A stretch of 30,203 nt of DNA, taken from NCBI GenBank assembly GCA_043798375.1, contig JAZDOS010000023.1, forward strand, positions 1-30,203, given 5' to 3'. The notes beneath the pieces were generated by a model, which saw nothing but the letters and a program-made list of their open reading frames with translations, did not search any database and was not told the DNA's origin. Of this stretch, positions 21,878 to 30,203 are shown in pieces (positions within the stretch are counted from its first letter, which is position 1; each line of letters starts with the position of its first letter). Made by a program: the position numbers and the translations under genes. Source of the DNA: JAPLMI01 sp043798375. Lineage in GTDB: Bacteria; Omnitrophota; Gorgyraeia; 2-01-FULL-45-10.

Positions 21878-22765
21878 ATGATAACCCCCGAGGTACTCAA
21901 GAATATCAAAAGGGTACACATTAAGACCTCGCGCCTGGCGGCGAACGTCTTTGCCGGCCAGTATAAAAGCGTCTTCAAGGGCAGGGGGCTGGAGTTTCAC
22001 GAGGTGAGGGAATACCTCGTCGGAGATGATATACGGTCCATAGACTGGAATATTACCGCCCGTACGGGGACGCCTCACATTAAGAAGTATATAGAAGAGC
22101 GGGAACTCACCATCATGCTGCTTCTCGATGCCTCGCGGTCCGGCTGGTTCGGAAGCACGCGCGGCCTCAAGAAAGAAATAGCGGCAGAAGTATCCGCTGT
22201 CCTGGCGTCGTCCGCCAGCAGGAATAATGACAGAGTTGGCCTGATTATATTTACTGATAGAGTAGAGAAGTTCATTCCGCCCCGCAAGGGGACGCACCAT
22301 ATCCTGAGGATCATCCGTGAAGCCCTGTACTATAAGCCGCAGGGGCGCGGGACTGACGTGTCATTTTGCCTCGGATACCTCGATAAGGTCACCACGCGCA
22401 GCTGCGTCGCGTTTGTCATTTCCGATTTTTATACGACCGATTTAAAGAGATCATTCACGCTCGCCAATAAGCGGCATGACGTGGTCGCGGTACGGGTTAC
22501 CGATCCGAGGGATTTCGAATTGCCTGACGCGGGAATGCTCGCGCTTAACGATGCGGAGTCGGGACGGCGTTATATCGTGGACAGCTCAAAGCGCTCGTTG
22601 CGCGAAGCATACAAACAAAGAGCCGGCCAGACGACGAAAGAGCTCAACACCCTGTTCACGTCGACAGGTATTGACGTTATCAATATCAGTACCGCTTTCC
22701 CCTATGTGGAATCCCTTATACAATTCTTCAGCAGGCGAAGAATGCGAAAGGCCATTAGGACATGA
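21878..22765 (+). CDS. DUF58 domain (VWA-like) protein
   Basis: 295 aa from the ATG at 21878, 10 bases after moxR; an earlier in-frame ATG (21845) lies inside moxR and adds unrelated residues. The DUF58 core is clear: FKGRGLEFHEVREYLVGDDIRSIDWNITARTG spread over residues about 36-67, then a degenerate VWA fold with LLLDASRSGWFG (MIDAS-like, DxSRS) and VISDFY. Usually encoded right after MoxR, it is thought to be its partner. No membrane segment is obvious; probably cytoplasmic. Confidence 0.92.
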   Translation: MITPEVLKNIKRVHIKTSRLAANVFAGQYKSVFKGRGLEFHEVREYLVGDDIRSIDWNITARTGTPHIKKYIEERELTIMLLLDASRSGWFGSTRGLKKEIAAEVSAVLASSASRNNDRVGLIIFTDRVEKFIPPRKGTHHILRIIREALYYKPQGRGTDVSFCLGYLDKVTTRSCVAFVISDFYTTDLKRSFTLANKRHDVVAVRVTDPRDFELPDAGMLALNDAESGRRYIVDSSKRSLREAYKQRAGQTTKELNTLFTSTGIDVINISTAFPYVESLIQFFSRRRMRKAIRT

Positions 22766-23808
22766 GGCCGCGTTTTGGTCAGGTGCCGCTTATAGCAGCT
22801 TTTTTTCTCACCGCGCTTGTCATCGCACACTTTATCTCTTTCGCCCGTTATCCGATCCGTTGCACAGCCAGCCTGAGCAGGCGCTCGGTTCTCGTTGGGG
22901 ACAAGATCACATACGCGATACGTGTTATGTCTAAAAGTACCGTAGCGGTAAATATTCCTGACCTCACAGACAGGCTCTCACAGTTCAGTATCATCGACTC
23001 AGGAGTGTCGAGAGAGGAATCCATAGGACGATTGCGGACTACGGCATGGTATATTATCGCCCAATATACACCGGGTGACTATACTATCGGACCTGTGACT
23101 GTGACATGCCGTGCGCCTGACGCGCAATTAACAAAGCTGGAAAGCGAAAAGGTCAGAGTGACTGTTAAAAGCACCCTCGCCGATAACGCGAGTGCGCAGT
23201 CCGTTATGCGGGTTGAGGGAGACCTTGCCGGAGGGATGTATGGCGAAGAGCGCCGCGCGCTCGCTACCCGAAAAGCGAAAGAGTCCGTAATTATCAAGAT
23301 CGTCGATATAAAAGGGCCGATCAATATCCTTACCATTATAGACATCATTTTGCTGGGCGCCGAGATCGTTCTTTTAGTGTTCATTGCCGACTGGGCCATC
23401 GGATTTGTGCGAAGAAGGATCAGGAGGGCGCGGCGTGTCACCCCGTACGAAGTGGTGCGTAAGGAACTCGATGCAATTAAAACAGCTGCGGCAAAAAAAA
23501 CAATAACTCCTCAGGAATGTTGTGCCAGGACCTCAATAATGCTCAAGCAGTATATAAAAGAAGCGCTTAGAATGGGGTCATCTGAATTTACAACAGCGGA
23601 TTTTTTAAAAGCGATCCGGGCTCTCAGCGTTGCGTCCGATGACATATTAAAAACAGTGAGTGACCTTTTATCGCTCTGTGACCTCGTAAAATTTTCCGGA
23701 TATGACCTTTCTCAGGGAGAGGTTGAAGCAAACATTGAAAGCGCGGGTATTATTGTTGAATCGCTCCATATCCGGGAAATAGAAGACAAGGGGCCGGAAA
23801 AGTCATGA
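22762..23808 (+). CDS. BatD-like/DUF4381-like membrane protein
   Basis: 348 aa, starting in an ATGA overlap. It has an N-terminal membrane helix (about residues 9-26), an extracytoplasmic beta domain (LVGDKITYAIRV, YTPGDYTIGPVTV) like the first domain of BatD, a second helix about 190-212 (IIDIILLGAEIVLLVFIADW), and a helical cytoplasmic tail with a basic stretch (RRRIRRARR) and the LKQYIKEALR / LCDLVKFSGYDLSQGEVE pattern of DUF4381-type tails. It stands between the DUF58 and VWA genes, as DUF4381 proteins do. A full-length BatD is encoded further down, so this is a second, shorter paralogue with a single beta domain. Its role is presumably assembly with the VWA proteins. Confidence 0.7.
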   Translation: MRPRFGQVPLIAAFFLTALVIAHFISFARYPIRCTASLSRRSVLVGDKITYAIRVMSKSTVAVNIPDLTDRLSQFSIIDSGVSREESIGRLRTTAWYIIAQYTPGDYTIGPVTVTCRAPDAQLTKLESEKVRVTVKSTLADNASAQSVMRVEGDLAGGMYGEERRALATRKAKESVIIKIVDIKGPINILTIIDIILLGAEIVLLVFIADWAIGFVRRRIRRARRVTPYEVVRKELDAIKTAAAKKTITPQECCARTSIMLKQYIKEALRMGSSEFTTADFLKAIRALSVASDDILKTVSDLLSLCDLVKFSGYDLSQGEVEANIESAGIIVESLHIREIEDKGPEKS

Positions 23809-24842
23809 TGTTCAAGCATCCTCTCGTTTTGGCGGCCATACCGCTTATGGCCATATGGTACATGTGGCTAAGAATAAAGCGCTCCGAACCGGCATTTATA
23901 TTTCCGACAGATGATGCCATCAGGCTGCTAAGAGGATCCCCCAGGACGTGGGCAGCAGGCAAAGTCGCATACCTCAGGCTCGCCGCTCTTATCCTCATCC
24001 TTATAGCGCTTGCGCGTCCGCAGGCGAACGATGAATTGATGAAACGCAGGGATGGCATTGCTGTGATGCTCTCTATCGATTGTTCCAGCACTATGCTCGC
24101 CGAAGACCTCCAGCTTGGCCCCTCGGGCCTTGTCGCGTTTTTTGAGGATCCCGCGGCCAAAAAAGTAAAACGTCTTAACAGGATCGATGCTGTGAAAGAG
24201 GTGGCCCGGGAATTTGTGAGGGCGGGGCCTAACAACATGAATGGCGTCGTAGCGTTCGCCGCGTATGCTTATGTTATATGCCCTCTCACGTTTGATCAGG
24301 AATGGGTACTCTCATCCATAGATCGGATCAAAGTAGGTATAATAAAGGATGCGACGGCCATAGGTTCGGGAATACTCGCCGGCGTAAATTCCCTGTCGAC
24401 GGTAAAAGCGAAAAGCAAGGTTATCATCCTCCTCACGGACGGAAACAACAATTACGGAAAAATTCCTCCGATAGTCGCGGCGAAGACCGCGAAATCGCTC
24501 GGCGTTAAGATATACACCATTGGTATTGTTAGCGAAGGCCAAACATTGTATCCGACTAAAGACGAACAGGGGCGCAAGGCGTATGAGTATGTCAGCATAG
24601 CGTTGGATGGGGCTATGTTGCGCAAGATCGCCGAGTTAACCGGCGGCACGTACTACCGCGTGACAAGTCTTAAATCCCTTAAAGAAAGCTATGCTGATAT
24701 TGACAAGCTTGAGAAAACGCTTCTGGAACAGCGGGAGATGGAGGATGCCGAAGACGTATTCCCTGCGTTCCTGTACTGGGCCCTTTTTGCTTTATTAGCG
24801 GATATCGCATTGAGCAACACATACTTGAGAAGGATACCATAG
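23805..24842 (+). CDS. VWA-domain membrane protein (BatA type)
   Basis: 345 aa; ATG at 23805 overlaps the previous TGA (a second ATG follows at once). Two helices near the N-terminus (about 5-22 and 55-75, ending ALARPQ) anchor a von Willebrand factor A domain, and a last helix is near residue 325. MIDAS residues are SIDCSSTM (DxSxT), the Thr/Asp in DATAIGSG and LLTDGNNN. Between the first MIDAS loop and the fold an insertion of about 30 residues (GPSGLVAFFEDPAAKKVK) is unusual; the VWA would face the periplasm or cytoplasm depending on topology. BatA proteins form a complex with BatB and MoxR and affect oxygen or stress tolerance. Confidence 0.88.
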   Translation: MMFKHPLVLAAIPLMAIWYMWLRIKRSEPAFIFPTDDAIRLLRGSPRTWAAGKVAYLRLAALILILIALARPQANDELMKRRDGIAVMLSIDCSSTMLAEDLQLGPSGLVAFFEDPAAKKVKRLNRIDAVKEVAREFVRAGPNNMNGVVAFAAYAYVICPLTFDQEWVLSSIDRIKVGIIKDATAIGSGILAGVNSLSTVKAKSKVIILLTDGNNNYGKIPPIVAAKTAKSLGVKIYTIGIVSEGQTLYPTKDEQGRKAYEYVSIALDGAMLRKIAELTGGTYYRVTSLKSLKESYADIDKLEKTLLEQREMEDAEDVFPAFLYWALFALLADIALSNTYLRRIP

Positions 24843-24843
24843 C

Positions 24844-25857
24844 ATGAGGTTCCATGATCCTGCAGCGATCGCGTACTCTCTGTGGGTGACGCTGGCGGTT
24901 ACGATCTTTTTATACCGGGCGGCGCGGGTCTATAGAAAACTTAACGAGAGGTTTGCCGATAAAACGATGATCGCACGGCTGACATCATCGTTTGTTGGCA
25001 GGAGGCGCGCTCTGAAGGCATTTTTAGATATCATCGCTATCCTGCTTATCGGCATAGCCATTGCGAGGCCGCAGTGGGGGCTCGCATGGAAACAAAAAAC
25101 GGCCGAGGGCCTTGATATTCTGTTTGCGGTTGATGTATCGAAGAGCATGCTCGCCCGTGATATGCAGCCTGACAGGCTGTCATACGCCAGGCAGGAGATC
25201 AGGGATTTTGTTGAACGCCTGAAAGGCGACAGGGTTGGCCTGATCGGATTTTCGGGGAATGCTTTTTTGTTCAGTCCTTTGACCACGGATTACGGCGGAT
25301 TCTTACTGGCCCTGGATAATACCGGCGTTGATAGTGTTTCGCGCGGAGGTACTTCGATTGCCACCGCGATCAACGAAGCTCTGAGGGCGTTCTCGTCGGC
25401 GCCATCGGAGCAGAAGGCGCTTATCCTGATAAGTGACGGAGACGAGACTGAAGGCGATGCCGTTGGATCCGCCGAGGCCGCGAAGAAAGCGAATATGGAG
25501 ATCAGTTGTATAGGTGTTGGCACGCTTGAAGGAAGCAACATTAGCTATGGCGGCGGAAGTGGGGTAGCCGGCACTATAAAGGATGAAAACGGTCGGATCG
25601 TGATATCAAAGCTGAATGAAACGGTTCTCGCCGCGATTGCCAAAGATACGGGGGGCATCTATGTCCGCGCCCAGCCCGAAAGCTTCGGCCTTGAGAAGAT
25701 ATACGAAGAACGGCTCTCAAAAATGAAGAAGCACCAGGCAGAGGAATCGCTTTCACGATCGTATCAGGAGCGTTTTCAATACCCGCTCGCATTGGCTTTT
25801 CTGGCACTCTTTCTATCAACATTGATCGGCATGACGGGAGGCTATGAGAAAGACTAG
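24844..25857 (+). CDS. VWA-domain membrane protein (BatB type)
   Basis: 337 aa, one base after the previous stop. Same plan as its neighbour: N-terminal helices (about 8-25 and 58-75, ending IARPQWG), VWA domain with a canonical MIDAS (AVDVSKSMLARDMQPDRL, GGTSIATAI, LISDGDETEG) and a C-terminal helix (YPLALAFLALFLSTLIG). Identity to the upstream VWA protein is low, so they are old paralogues (BatA/BatB). The last 14 bases overlap the TPR gene that follows. Confidence 0.92.
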   Translation: MRFHDPAAIAYSLWVTLAVTIFLYRAARVYRKLNERFADKTMIARLTSSFVGRRRALKAFLDIIAILLIGIAIARPQWGLAWKQKTAEGLDILFAVDVSKSMLARDMQPDRLSYARQEIRDFVERLKGDRVGLIGFSGNAFLFSPLTTDYGGFLLALDNTGVDSVSRGGTSIATAINEALRAFSSAPSEQKALILISDGDETEGDAVGSAEAAKKANMEISCIGVGTLEGSNISYGGGSGVAGTIKDENGRIVISKLNETVLAAIAKDTGGIYVRAQPESFGLEKIYEERLSKMKKHQAEESLSRSYQERFQYPLALAFLALFLSTLIGMTGGYEKD

Positions 25858-27199
25858 CATTGTTGCCGTGCTCATATTGACGATTATGGCCGCGCGAACG
25901 GAGTGCGCCGGTTTTGATTTTTCGTTTGGGATCGCGAAAAGCGAGAAGATAAAATACGCGAACGCGCTTTTAATAAAAGGGGATCGTGATGGCGCGGCCG
26001 CCGTTTATCGCGAACTTCTCGCAGAGGAGCCCGATTCCGATATCGTGAATTATAATATGGGAGCCGCTCTTTACGAGGGTGGTACCTATGAAAAGGCCAT
26101 TGATTATTTCAGAAAATCGGCCTCAACCGAGAACAGCTCGTTTGAGATGGATTCGTTTTTCTCCCTTGGTAACTCGTACTACAGGTTAAGCGAGCAAGCC
26201 GAGAGAGGAGATATAGACGCGTCGATAGCGTTGTGCGAAAAAGCGCTTCAATACTATACGTTTGTTGTGGAGAATTACGATGCCGGCCGGAAGTTTAAGC
26301 ATAACTGTGAGGCGGCAGAGCGACGGATCAAAGCGCTTAAAACGAAAAAGAATATGCTGGAGATTCTTACGCGTTCTGGAGGGGAGGGTAGTGGCGGCGC
26401 CTCCTCCGAACCTGTCGCTGAACAGGATATAAAAAAGCCGCTTAGTAGTTCAAACCGGCAACAAAGGCGGCCGTCTGGGGGAGATCGTAAACAACCGCGC
26501 CAGGCCCAGGCGTCAGGAGTGCCTGGCAAACAACAGCAGCAAGACCGGCCATCGGAGAGGCCCGGTCAACAACAATCCCGGCAGGCCGGTGAACGGCAAA
26601 GCCAACCATCCGAAGAATCTCGCAAGGAACAGCTCTCTCAGGCTCGACAGAAAGCCGAAGATAAAGCCTCATCGCTTGAGGACGCGCTTCAGAAACAACG
26701 CCGGCAGTCATTGCAGGATATCGCCCGGAAAGGGCAATCCCTCGATCAGGCCCGGAAGCGCCGGGAGGCCTCCGAGTCAATGCCTCAGGAGTTAATAGAG
26801 GAACTCATCCGCGACGTATTGCAAAAAGAGAGCGACCTTCAGGAAGCCCGCGACGAAGCCTCTAAAAAGGAAGAGTCGCTTAAAGAAGGCATCAAAGACG
26901 CCCAGCGCCAGGCTGAAGAAATGCAAGCTCCTCCCGAAGGGAAGGGAGAAGATTTCTCAACGCAAGAAAAAAAGTTGCTGTCGGACGAGCCCCAAGAAGA
27001 AGATCAGATGCAAAAAATCCCTGAAAAATCCCGGGAGCCGCCGGATCAGCCCAAAGAAGATGGGCCGAAGGTTGAAACCCCCATATCAGAAGAAATGGCG
27101 AAAATCATTCTCATTGATTATCAGGATGCCGAGGCCCCACGAACTGTTATTAGGCAGGAATTGCCGAATTCTTACGATGATGTTAAGAAAGATTGGTGA
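25844..27199 (+). CDS. TPR protein with a long charged low-complexity region (BatC type)
   Basis: 451 aa. A signal peptide (about 1-22, ending TECAG) is followed by tetratricopeptide repeats (about 30-170; ALLIKGDRDGAAAVYREL, NYNMGAALYEGGTYEKAIDYF). Residues about 185-265 are almost only Q, R, S, P and G, and 265-375 are K/E/Q-rich coiled coil. The last 40 residues are ordered again (ILIDYQDAEAP...NSYDDVKKDW). BatC proteins have a short TPR domain and a tail of this type; this one is longer than usual. It is expected to be exported or membrane-tethered and to bind the VWA proteins. Confidence 0.85.
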   Translation: MRKTSIVAVLILTIMAARTECAGFDFSFGIAKSEKIKYANALLIKGDRDGAAAVYRELLAEEPDSDIVNYNMGAALYEGGTYEKAIDYFRKSASTENSSFEMDSFFSLGNSYYRLSEQAERGDIDASIALCEKALQYYTFVVENYDAGRKFKHNCEAAERRIKALKTKKNMLEILTRSGGEGSGGASSEPVAEQDIKKPLSSSNRQQRRPSGGDRKQPRQAQASGVPGKQQQQDRPSERPGQQQSRQAGERQSQPSEESRKEQLSQARQKAEDKASSLEDALQKQRRQSLQDIARKGQSLDQARKRREASESMPQELIEELIRDVLQKESDLQEARDEASKKEESLKEGIKDAQRQAEEMQAPPEGKGEDFSTQEKKLLSDEPQEEDQMQKIPEKSREPPDQPKEDGPKVETPISEEMAKIILIDYQDAEAPRTVIRQELPNSYDDVKKDW

Positions 27200-27206
27200 T
27201 GGGACA

Positions 27207-29027
27207 ATGGTAAAGATGATGCGGGTGATCATTTTGTCTGTAGGGATCTGCTGGATATTCTATAATACCGCGGATGCCCGTGATGTAGCTTTCGAACTTA
27301 GGCTAAGAGAAAGCCGGATATCACCCGGCAGGCAAACGTATTGCGAAATGGTATTTCATGACGATGTTCCGGCTCCCGAAGCTCCTTTTATCAAAGGCCT
27401 TAACATCAAACATGCACGGCACGACACAAGGAAAACGCCCGCGGATGATCAAGAATCGGTTATGCAGATGCATATATACAGGGTCATCGGTCAAAAGCAG
27501 GGGTCTTTTACGATAGGCCCTGTTATTTTTGAATATAAAGGTGATACCTACAGGTCAAATACGGTGGTCTTAAAAGTTGAAAAGGGCCCTTCTCCGTCGC
27601 TCGATAAAGACACCGAGACGGGGAGTGTGGACGATGATATCTCGAAGCATATTTATTTGGTGCTTGAGGTACCGAAAACTACAATATTTGTCAATGAGCG
27701 CTCGCTGATTACATTAAGCATCTATAAAGACTGGTTCAGTGTCAGCAATATCGCGGGAGGCGAAATACAGAGCGATGACCTCATAATTGACAAATACCGC
27801 GAAGAAGATAAGATGATTGAACAGAATAATAAGCAGTTTATAATGACCCGGCGTATCTCGGATTTTAGCGCTCCCATGGCTGGGCAGTATATTATAAAAC
27901 CCGTGACGATGTCGATGGATATCATTGATTACAAAAAGGACAGCTCAATAACCGTATTTGGGAATATAACCATACCTGATGAATATGATATAGCCGGTGA
28001 ATTCGCCGCTCTCAACGATAACGCGGGGTTTTACAAAAAATTTATTGGCCCCTCCGGAAAGAGGGAGCTCAAATTGAGCACGGGTCCCGTAAACATAACC
28101 GTTCTGCCATTACCCGAAGAAGGCCAGCCTGAGAATTTCGCCGGCGCGATTGGAGATTTCTCATTCGATTTTTCTATGAGCGCCGCAGAAGTCAGGCTTG
28201 GGGGTCAAATCACATTGACGATGACTATAAGAGGCAACGGCAACTACAGTACGGTATCCGTCCCGCGCATGAAAAAAGCGGCCGGAATTAAGCTGTATGA
28301 GCCGCGGGCCATAAAGGGAGATAATTCGGTCGTATATGAACAGGCGATCCGCATTCAATCGGCCGATGTGCAGGAAATGCCCGAGATAGTATTTACTTTC
28401 TTCAATCCGATAGCTAAAAAATATATGTCGTTCACAAAGGGCCCGATCCCGATCCGCGTTACCGCCGCGGCATTCCTGAGGGAGGAGAGGCAGGAAACAG
28501 ATATGAGGAAAGAGTGGGTTGATGACCTGAACGACGCGATACAGCCCTTGCGTCACCGTGGCCCCCCATTTTATCTGAAGAGGGCATTTTTGATATTCGA
28601 GGCCTTTCCTATTTTGATAACGCTTATAGGTTTGGCCGCTTGCGGTATCGCACGCTATCTGAAGACGCATCCGCTATATGTAGCCTCGTTTGTCGCCTCC
28701 CGCAGGGCGCGGAGAGGGATGATAAAAGCTGAATCGCTGATTGAAGAAAAAAAATCCCAAGAATTTTATGAACATATCTTCAGGATGCTCCAGGAGTATC
28801 TTGGCACAAGGCGTTTGAAAGTCGCCGCGGGGATTACCGGACATATCATAGACGAGCTTGATACCCGAGGAATAGAGCAGGATGTTATCGACAGGATCAG
28901 GGAAGTATTTTATGAATGCTACATTGCCCGATACACGCAAGAGGTTTCTGACAGCGATGAGATGAGAAAAACATTGAATGCGCTGGCGTATGCGGTTGAC
29001 CATCTTAACAGAGAAGTGAAATTATGA
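27207..29027 (+). CDS. batD: BatD family (oxygen tolerance) protein
   Basis: 606 aa from the ATG at 27207, just after batC; an open frame further upstream overlaps batC and is not coding. A signal peptide (MRVIILSVGICWIFYNTADA) leads into several beta domains: FELRLRESRISPGRQ, then YRVIGQKQGSFTIGP, a second one from about residue 145 (VFVNERSLITLSIY-like) and a third from about 320 (AEVRLGGQITLTMTI). A helix near residue 470 (FEAFPILITLIGLAACG) is followed by a cytoplasmic tail of about 110 residues with the LQEYLGTRR pattern. Membrane-anchored with most of its mass outside. BatD proteins are thought to be the scaffold of the Bat complex. Confidence 0.88.
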   Translation: MVKMMRVIILSVGICWIFYNTADARDVAFELRLRESRISPGRQTYCEMVFHDDVPAPEAPFIKGLNIKHARHDTRKTPADDQESVMQMHIYRVIGQKQGSFTIGPVIFEYKGDTYRSNTVVLKVEKGPSPSLDKDTETGSVDDDISKHIYLVLEVPKTTIFVNERSLITLSIYKDWFSVSNIAGGEIQSDDLIIDKYREEDKMIEQNNKQFIMTRRISDFSAPMAGQYIIKPVTMSMDIIDYKKDSSITVFGNITIPDEYDIAGEFAALNDNAGFYKKFIGPSGKRELKLSTGPVNITVLPLPEEGQPENFAGAIGDFSFDFSMSAAEVRLGGQITLTMTIRGNGNYSTVSVPRMKKAAGIKLYEPRAIKGDNSVVYEQAIRIQSADVQEMPEIVFTFFNPIAKKYMSFTKGPIPIRVTAAAFLREERQETDMRKEWVDDLNDAIQPLRHRGPPFYLKRAFLIFEAFPILITLIGLAACGIARYLKTHPLYVASFVASRRARRGMIKAESLIEEKKSQEFYEHIFRMLQEYLGTRRLKVAAGITGHIIDELDTRGIEQDVIDRIREVFYECYIARYTQEVSDSDEMRKTLNALAYAVDHLNREVKL

Positions 29028-29797
29028 AACGCCGATCATGGAACGCTGTAACTATTTGTATCTTCGCATTAATGACGGCCGCCGCCGGGGCGGGTGCCAT
29101 CACAGAGACAGAAAGATCATTAAGAGGAGCTCAGCAGTACTATGCGCGCCATGAATATGACAAAGCGCTCACGGTCTATATCGATCAGCTCAAGACTGGT
29201 ATCGAAAGCGGACCTCTTTATTTTAATGCCGGAAACTGTTGTTTGCAAAAAGGCGATAGCACAGGTAAAGCGATATATTTTTATGAGATGGCGCGGCGCC
29301 TTATTCCGAGAGATACAGCTCTTCTGATCAACCTTAGATACGCGAAGTCACTTGTAAAACAGGCCAACGCAGTCTTCGCCGAACCTTTTATGCTTAGCAT
29401 TTTACGCAAGGCGTTCGATCGTTTCACGCTAAAAGAAGCATTTGCGGTATGGAATATATGCTATTTCGGATGCGCTATCTTTTTCGTGCTCTCATTATTC
29501 ATAAAGCGGTTTAAAGGATTATCGCGAGCCGTCGCTGTCTTGTTCCTGTGCATGCTTATAGGTATGCTCATACCTCTCCGGGCAAAGATAGCATACGAGA
29601 AAAGAACAGGAGTTATCGTAACCCCGACAGCTGATGCGATGCTTGAGCCTTTTAAGGATTCTCTCTCGGGATCATCTCTCTATGAGGGGATGGAGGTCCA
29701 GGTGCTCAAGACGACCAAAAAGTGGCATAAGATAAAACGTCCGGATGGCAAAGTGGGGTGGATTTCTAAAGAATCGCTATGGCGACTCCAGGAATAA
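29024..29797 (+). CDS. batE: TPR and SH3 membrane protein (BatE type)
   Basis: 257 aa, in ATGA overlap with batD. A signal peptide or first helix (about 5-25) is followed by TPR units (about 30-110; AQQYYARHEYDKALTVYI, YFNAGNCCLQKGDSTGKAIYFYEMA), two helices (about 142-162 and 168-185), and a bacterial SH3 domain at the end (GVIVTPTADAMLEPF, LYEGMEVQVLKTTKKWHKIK, GKVGWISKESL). This is the BatE architecture and it closes the operon. Confidence 0.85.
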   Translation: MKRRSWNAVTICIFALMTAAAGAGAITETERSLRGAQQYYARHEYDKALTVYIDQLKTGIESGPLYFNAGNCCLQKGDSTGKAIYFYEMARRLIPRDTALLINLRYAKSLVKQANAVFAEPFMLSILRKAFDRFTLKEAFAVWNICYFGCAIFFVLSLFIKRFKGLSRAVAVLFLCMLIGMLIPLRAKIAYEKRTGVIVTPTADAMLEPFKDSLSGSSLYEGMEVQVLKTTKKWHKIKRPDGKVGWISKESLWRLQE

Positions 29798-29890
29798 GGG
29801 ACGTGTCAAAAAGGCCTGCTTACCGGTAGGTAGACAGAGATACGCAATTTAACGAATTAGTGGAGTGTCCCAAAGAAACATGTCCCCTTT
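29798..29890 (+). repeat. Repeat-like segment with GGGACGTGTC and TGTCCCC words
   Basis: It begins directly after the batE stop with GGGACGTGTCAAAAAGGCC and ends with GTGTCCC, AAAGAAAC and ATGTCCCC. Such GGGAC/GTCCC words in opposite orientation are typical of dispersed REP-type elements moved by RAYT transposases, and the hairpin at 20800-20822 shares the GGGACGT theme. No transposase is in the window. Identification as a repeat is from word similarity only. Confidence 0.35.
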
Positions 29891-29945
29891 ACATTGAGAA
29901 AAGGCCCCACTAAGTTATTGACACACGACCTCTATGGACTAATCG

Positions 29946-29974
29946 TTGCTTTTAACTATTCATTTTGGTATAAT
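29946..29974 (+). promoter_or_regulatory. Strong sigma70-like promoter at the right edge
   Basis: TTGCTT (29946-29951), exactly 17 bases and TATAAT (29969-29974). The start is expected near 29981. A small hairpin, ATCATT/AATGAT with a GCTTCGG loop (29973-29991), covers the start. Between here and the window end there is no ORF with a ribosome binding site, so the transcript is a long leader or a non-coding RNA. Confidence 0.6.
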
Positions 29975-30203
29975 CATTGCTTCGGAATGATCTTTTAACA
30001 CGCTTTTTTTGTTTTTAGTGTTAGTAAATAGAGGAAGGATAACAGGACGAACTGGTGTATGGGGGTCAATGCTTTTCTTAGTTGAAACTCCGGGCTCTCC
30101 CAAAATATTTACCCCCTAAAATCGTTCATATTGAACGATCTCCGTTCACCCCGACCATAGAGACCTCCGCAGTCTCCGATTCTTTTACTTTTGATTCTTT
30201 TTG
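29975..30203 (+). other. Non-coding right edge downstream of the promoter
   Basis: Together with 29798-29974 this is the only stretch over 300 bases without a gene. It contains TAACAC/GTGTTA arms around a T-rich loop (29996-30023), an 8-3-8 palindrome (30121-30139), a GAGAC/GTCTC arm pair (30160-30176) and a repeated GATTCTTTT at the end. The longest open frame is 16 codons. It may be a long leader of a gene beyond the window. Confidence 0.4.
30121..30139. promoter_or_regulatory. Perfect palindrome, operator-like
   Basis: ATCGTTCA and TGAACGAT flank TAT: perfect 8-bp arms. It is the size of a dimeric repressor site or a small hairpin; no adjacent gene is visible to say which. Confidence 0.4.

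Noticed and set aside
27060..27206. Longer N-terminus for BatD
   Set aside because: It lies within batC and would precede a perfectly good signal peptide starting near 27207.
30070..30120. 16-codon ORF (MLFLVETPGSPKIFTP)
   Set aside because: Too short, no clear Shine-Dalgarno, no homology that I can recognise.
1..30203. CRISPR arrays, insertion sequences with transposase, prophage genes, rRNA
   Set aside because: I looked for regularly spaced repeats, transposase or phage motifs and rRNA signatures and saw none.

Overview
The window is about 30 kb of a Gram-negative-type bacterial chromosome or contig. It encodes inner-membrane sensors and transporters, a periplasmic metal-binding protein, a Bat (von Willebrand/TPR) operon, CCA-encoding tRNA genes and sigma70-like promoters. 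No ribosomal RNA or other firm taxonomic marker is present. The gene style (very large membrane-fused enzymes, a CdaA-YbbR fusion, a complete MoxR/Bat operon, GH130 and GT20/TreT sugar genes, DUF5752) would suit an uncultured PVC-side lineage such as Omnitrophota, but that is an inference of low certainty. Nothing indicates plasmid or phage.

Layout. 1-2032: an AT-richer left edge with the 3' part of a serine dehydrogenase proteinase-family gene, a 60-aa hypothetical protein and a class I methyltransferase. 2096-3440: a B12-binding radical SAM enzyme whose promoter implies a leaderless mRNA. 3489-6813: a glycoside unit made of a GH130 mannoside-phosphorylase-like enzyme and a two-domain GT4/(alpha/alpha)-barrel protein; the 5' end of the second gene is broken at a run of eight C. 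6851-11874: a trehalose unit with a structured leader, a membrane receptor (TM-sensor-TM-HAMP) fused to a GT20 trehalose-6-phosphate-synthase-like domain, OtsB phosphatase, a DUF5752 protein and a TreT-like trehalose synthase. 11886-13598: a diadenylate cyclase fused to YbbR repeats, followed by the remains of a DHH phosphoesterase gene.

13604-15312: a cold-shock protein (minus strand) and the GTPase Der. 15343-17912: a zinc/manganese-type ABC uptake operon (solute-binding protein, ATPase, permease) behind a promoter that carries a perfect 9-7-9 inverted repeat. 17935-18285: a doubly deleted sugar-transporter pseudogene. 18363-20210: a DedA protein and a CaCA-type exchanger. 20232-20796: a hairpin-rich stretch holding tRNA-Arg(TCG) and tRNA-Leu(TAG). 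20875-29797: an eight-gene MoxR-DUF58-Bat operon, nearly every junction an overlap. 29798-30203: non-coding, with a repeat-like segment, one very good promoter and a perfect palindrome.

How the genes fit together. The centre of the window reads as an osmotic/compatible-solute module: two routes to trehalose sit next to a c-di-AMP cyclase (c-di-AMP is an osmolyte-control signal in other bacteria) and to mannoside/glycan enzymes. The most unusual object is the trehalose-phosphate synthase attached to a transmembrane HAMP receptor, which suggests direct control of the enzyme by an extracytoplasmic signal. The adjacent cyclase has an altered RHR motif and its neighbouring DHH phosphoesterase is decayed, so the second-messenger part may be changing or degenerating.
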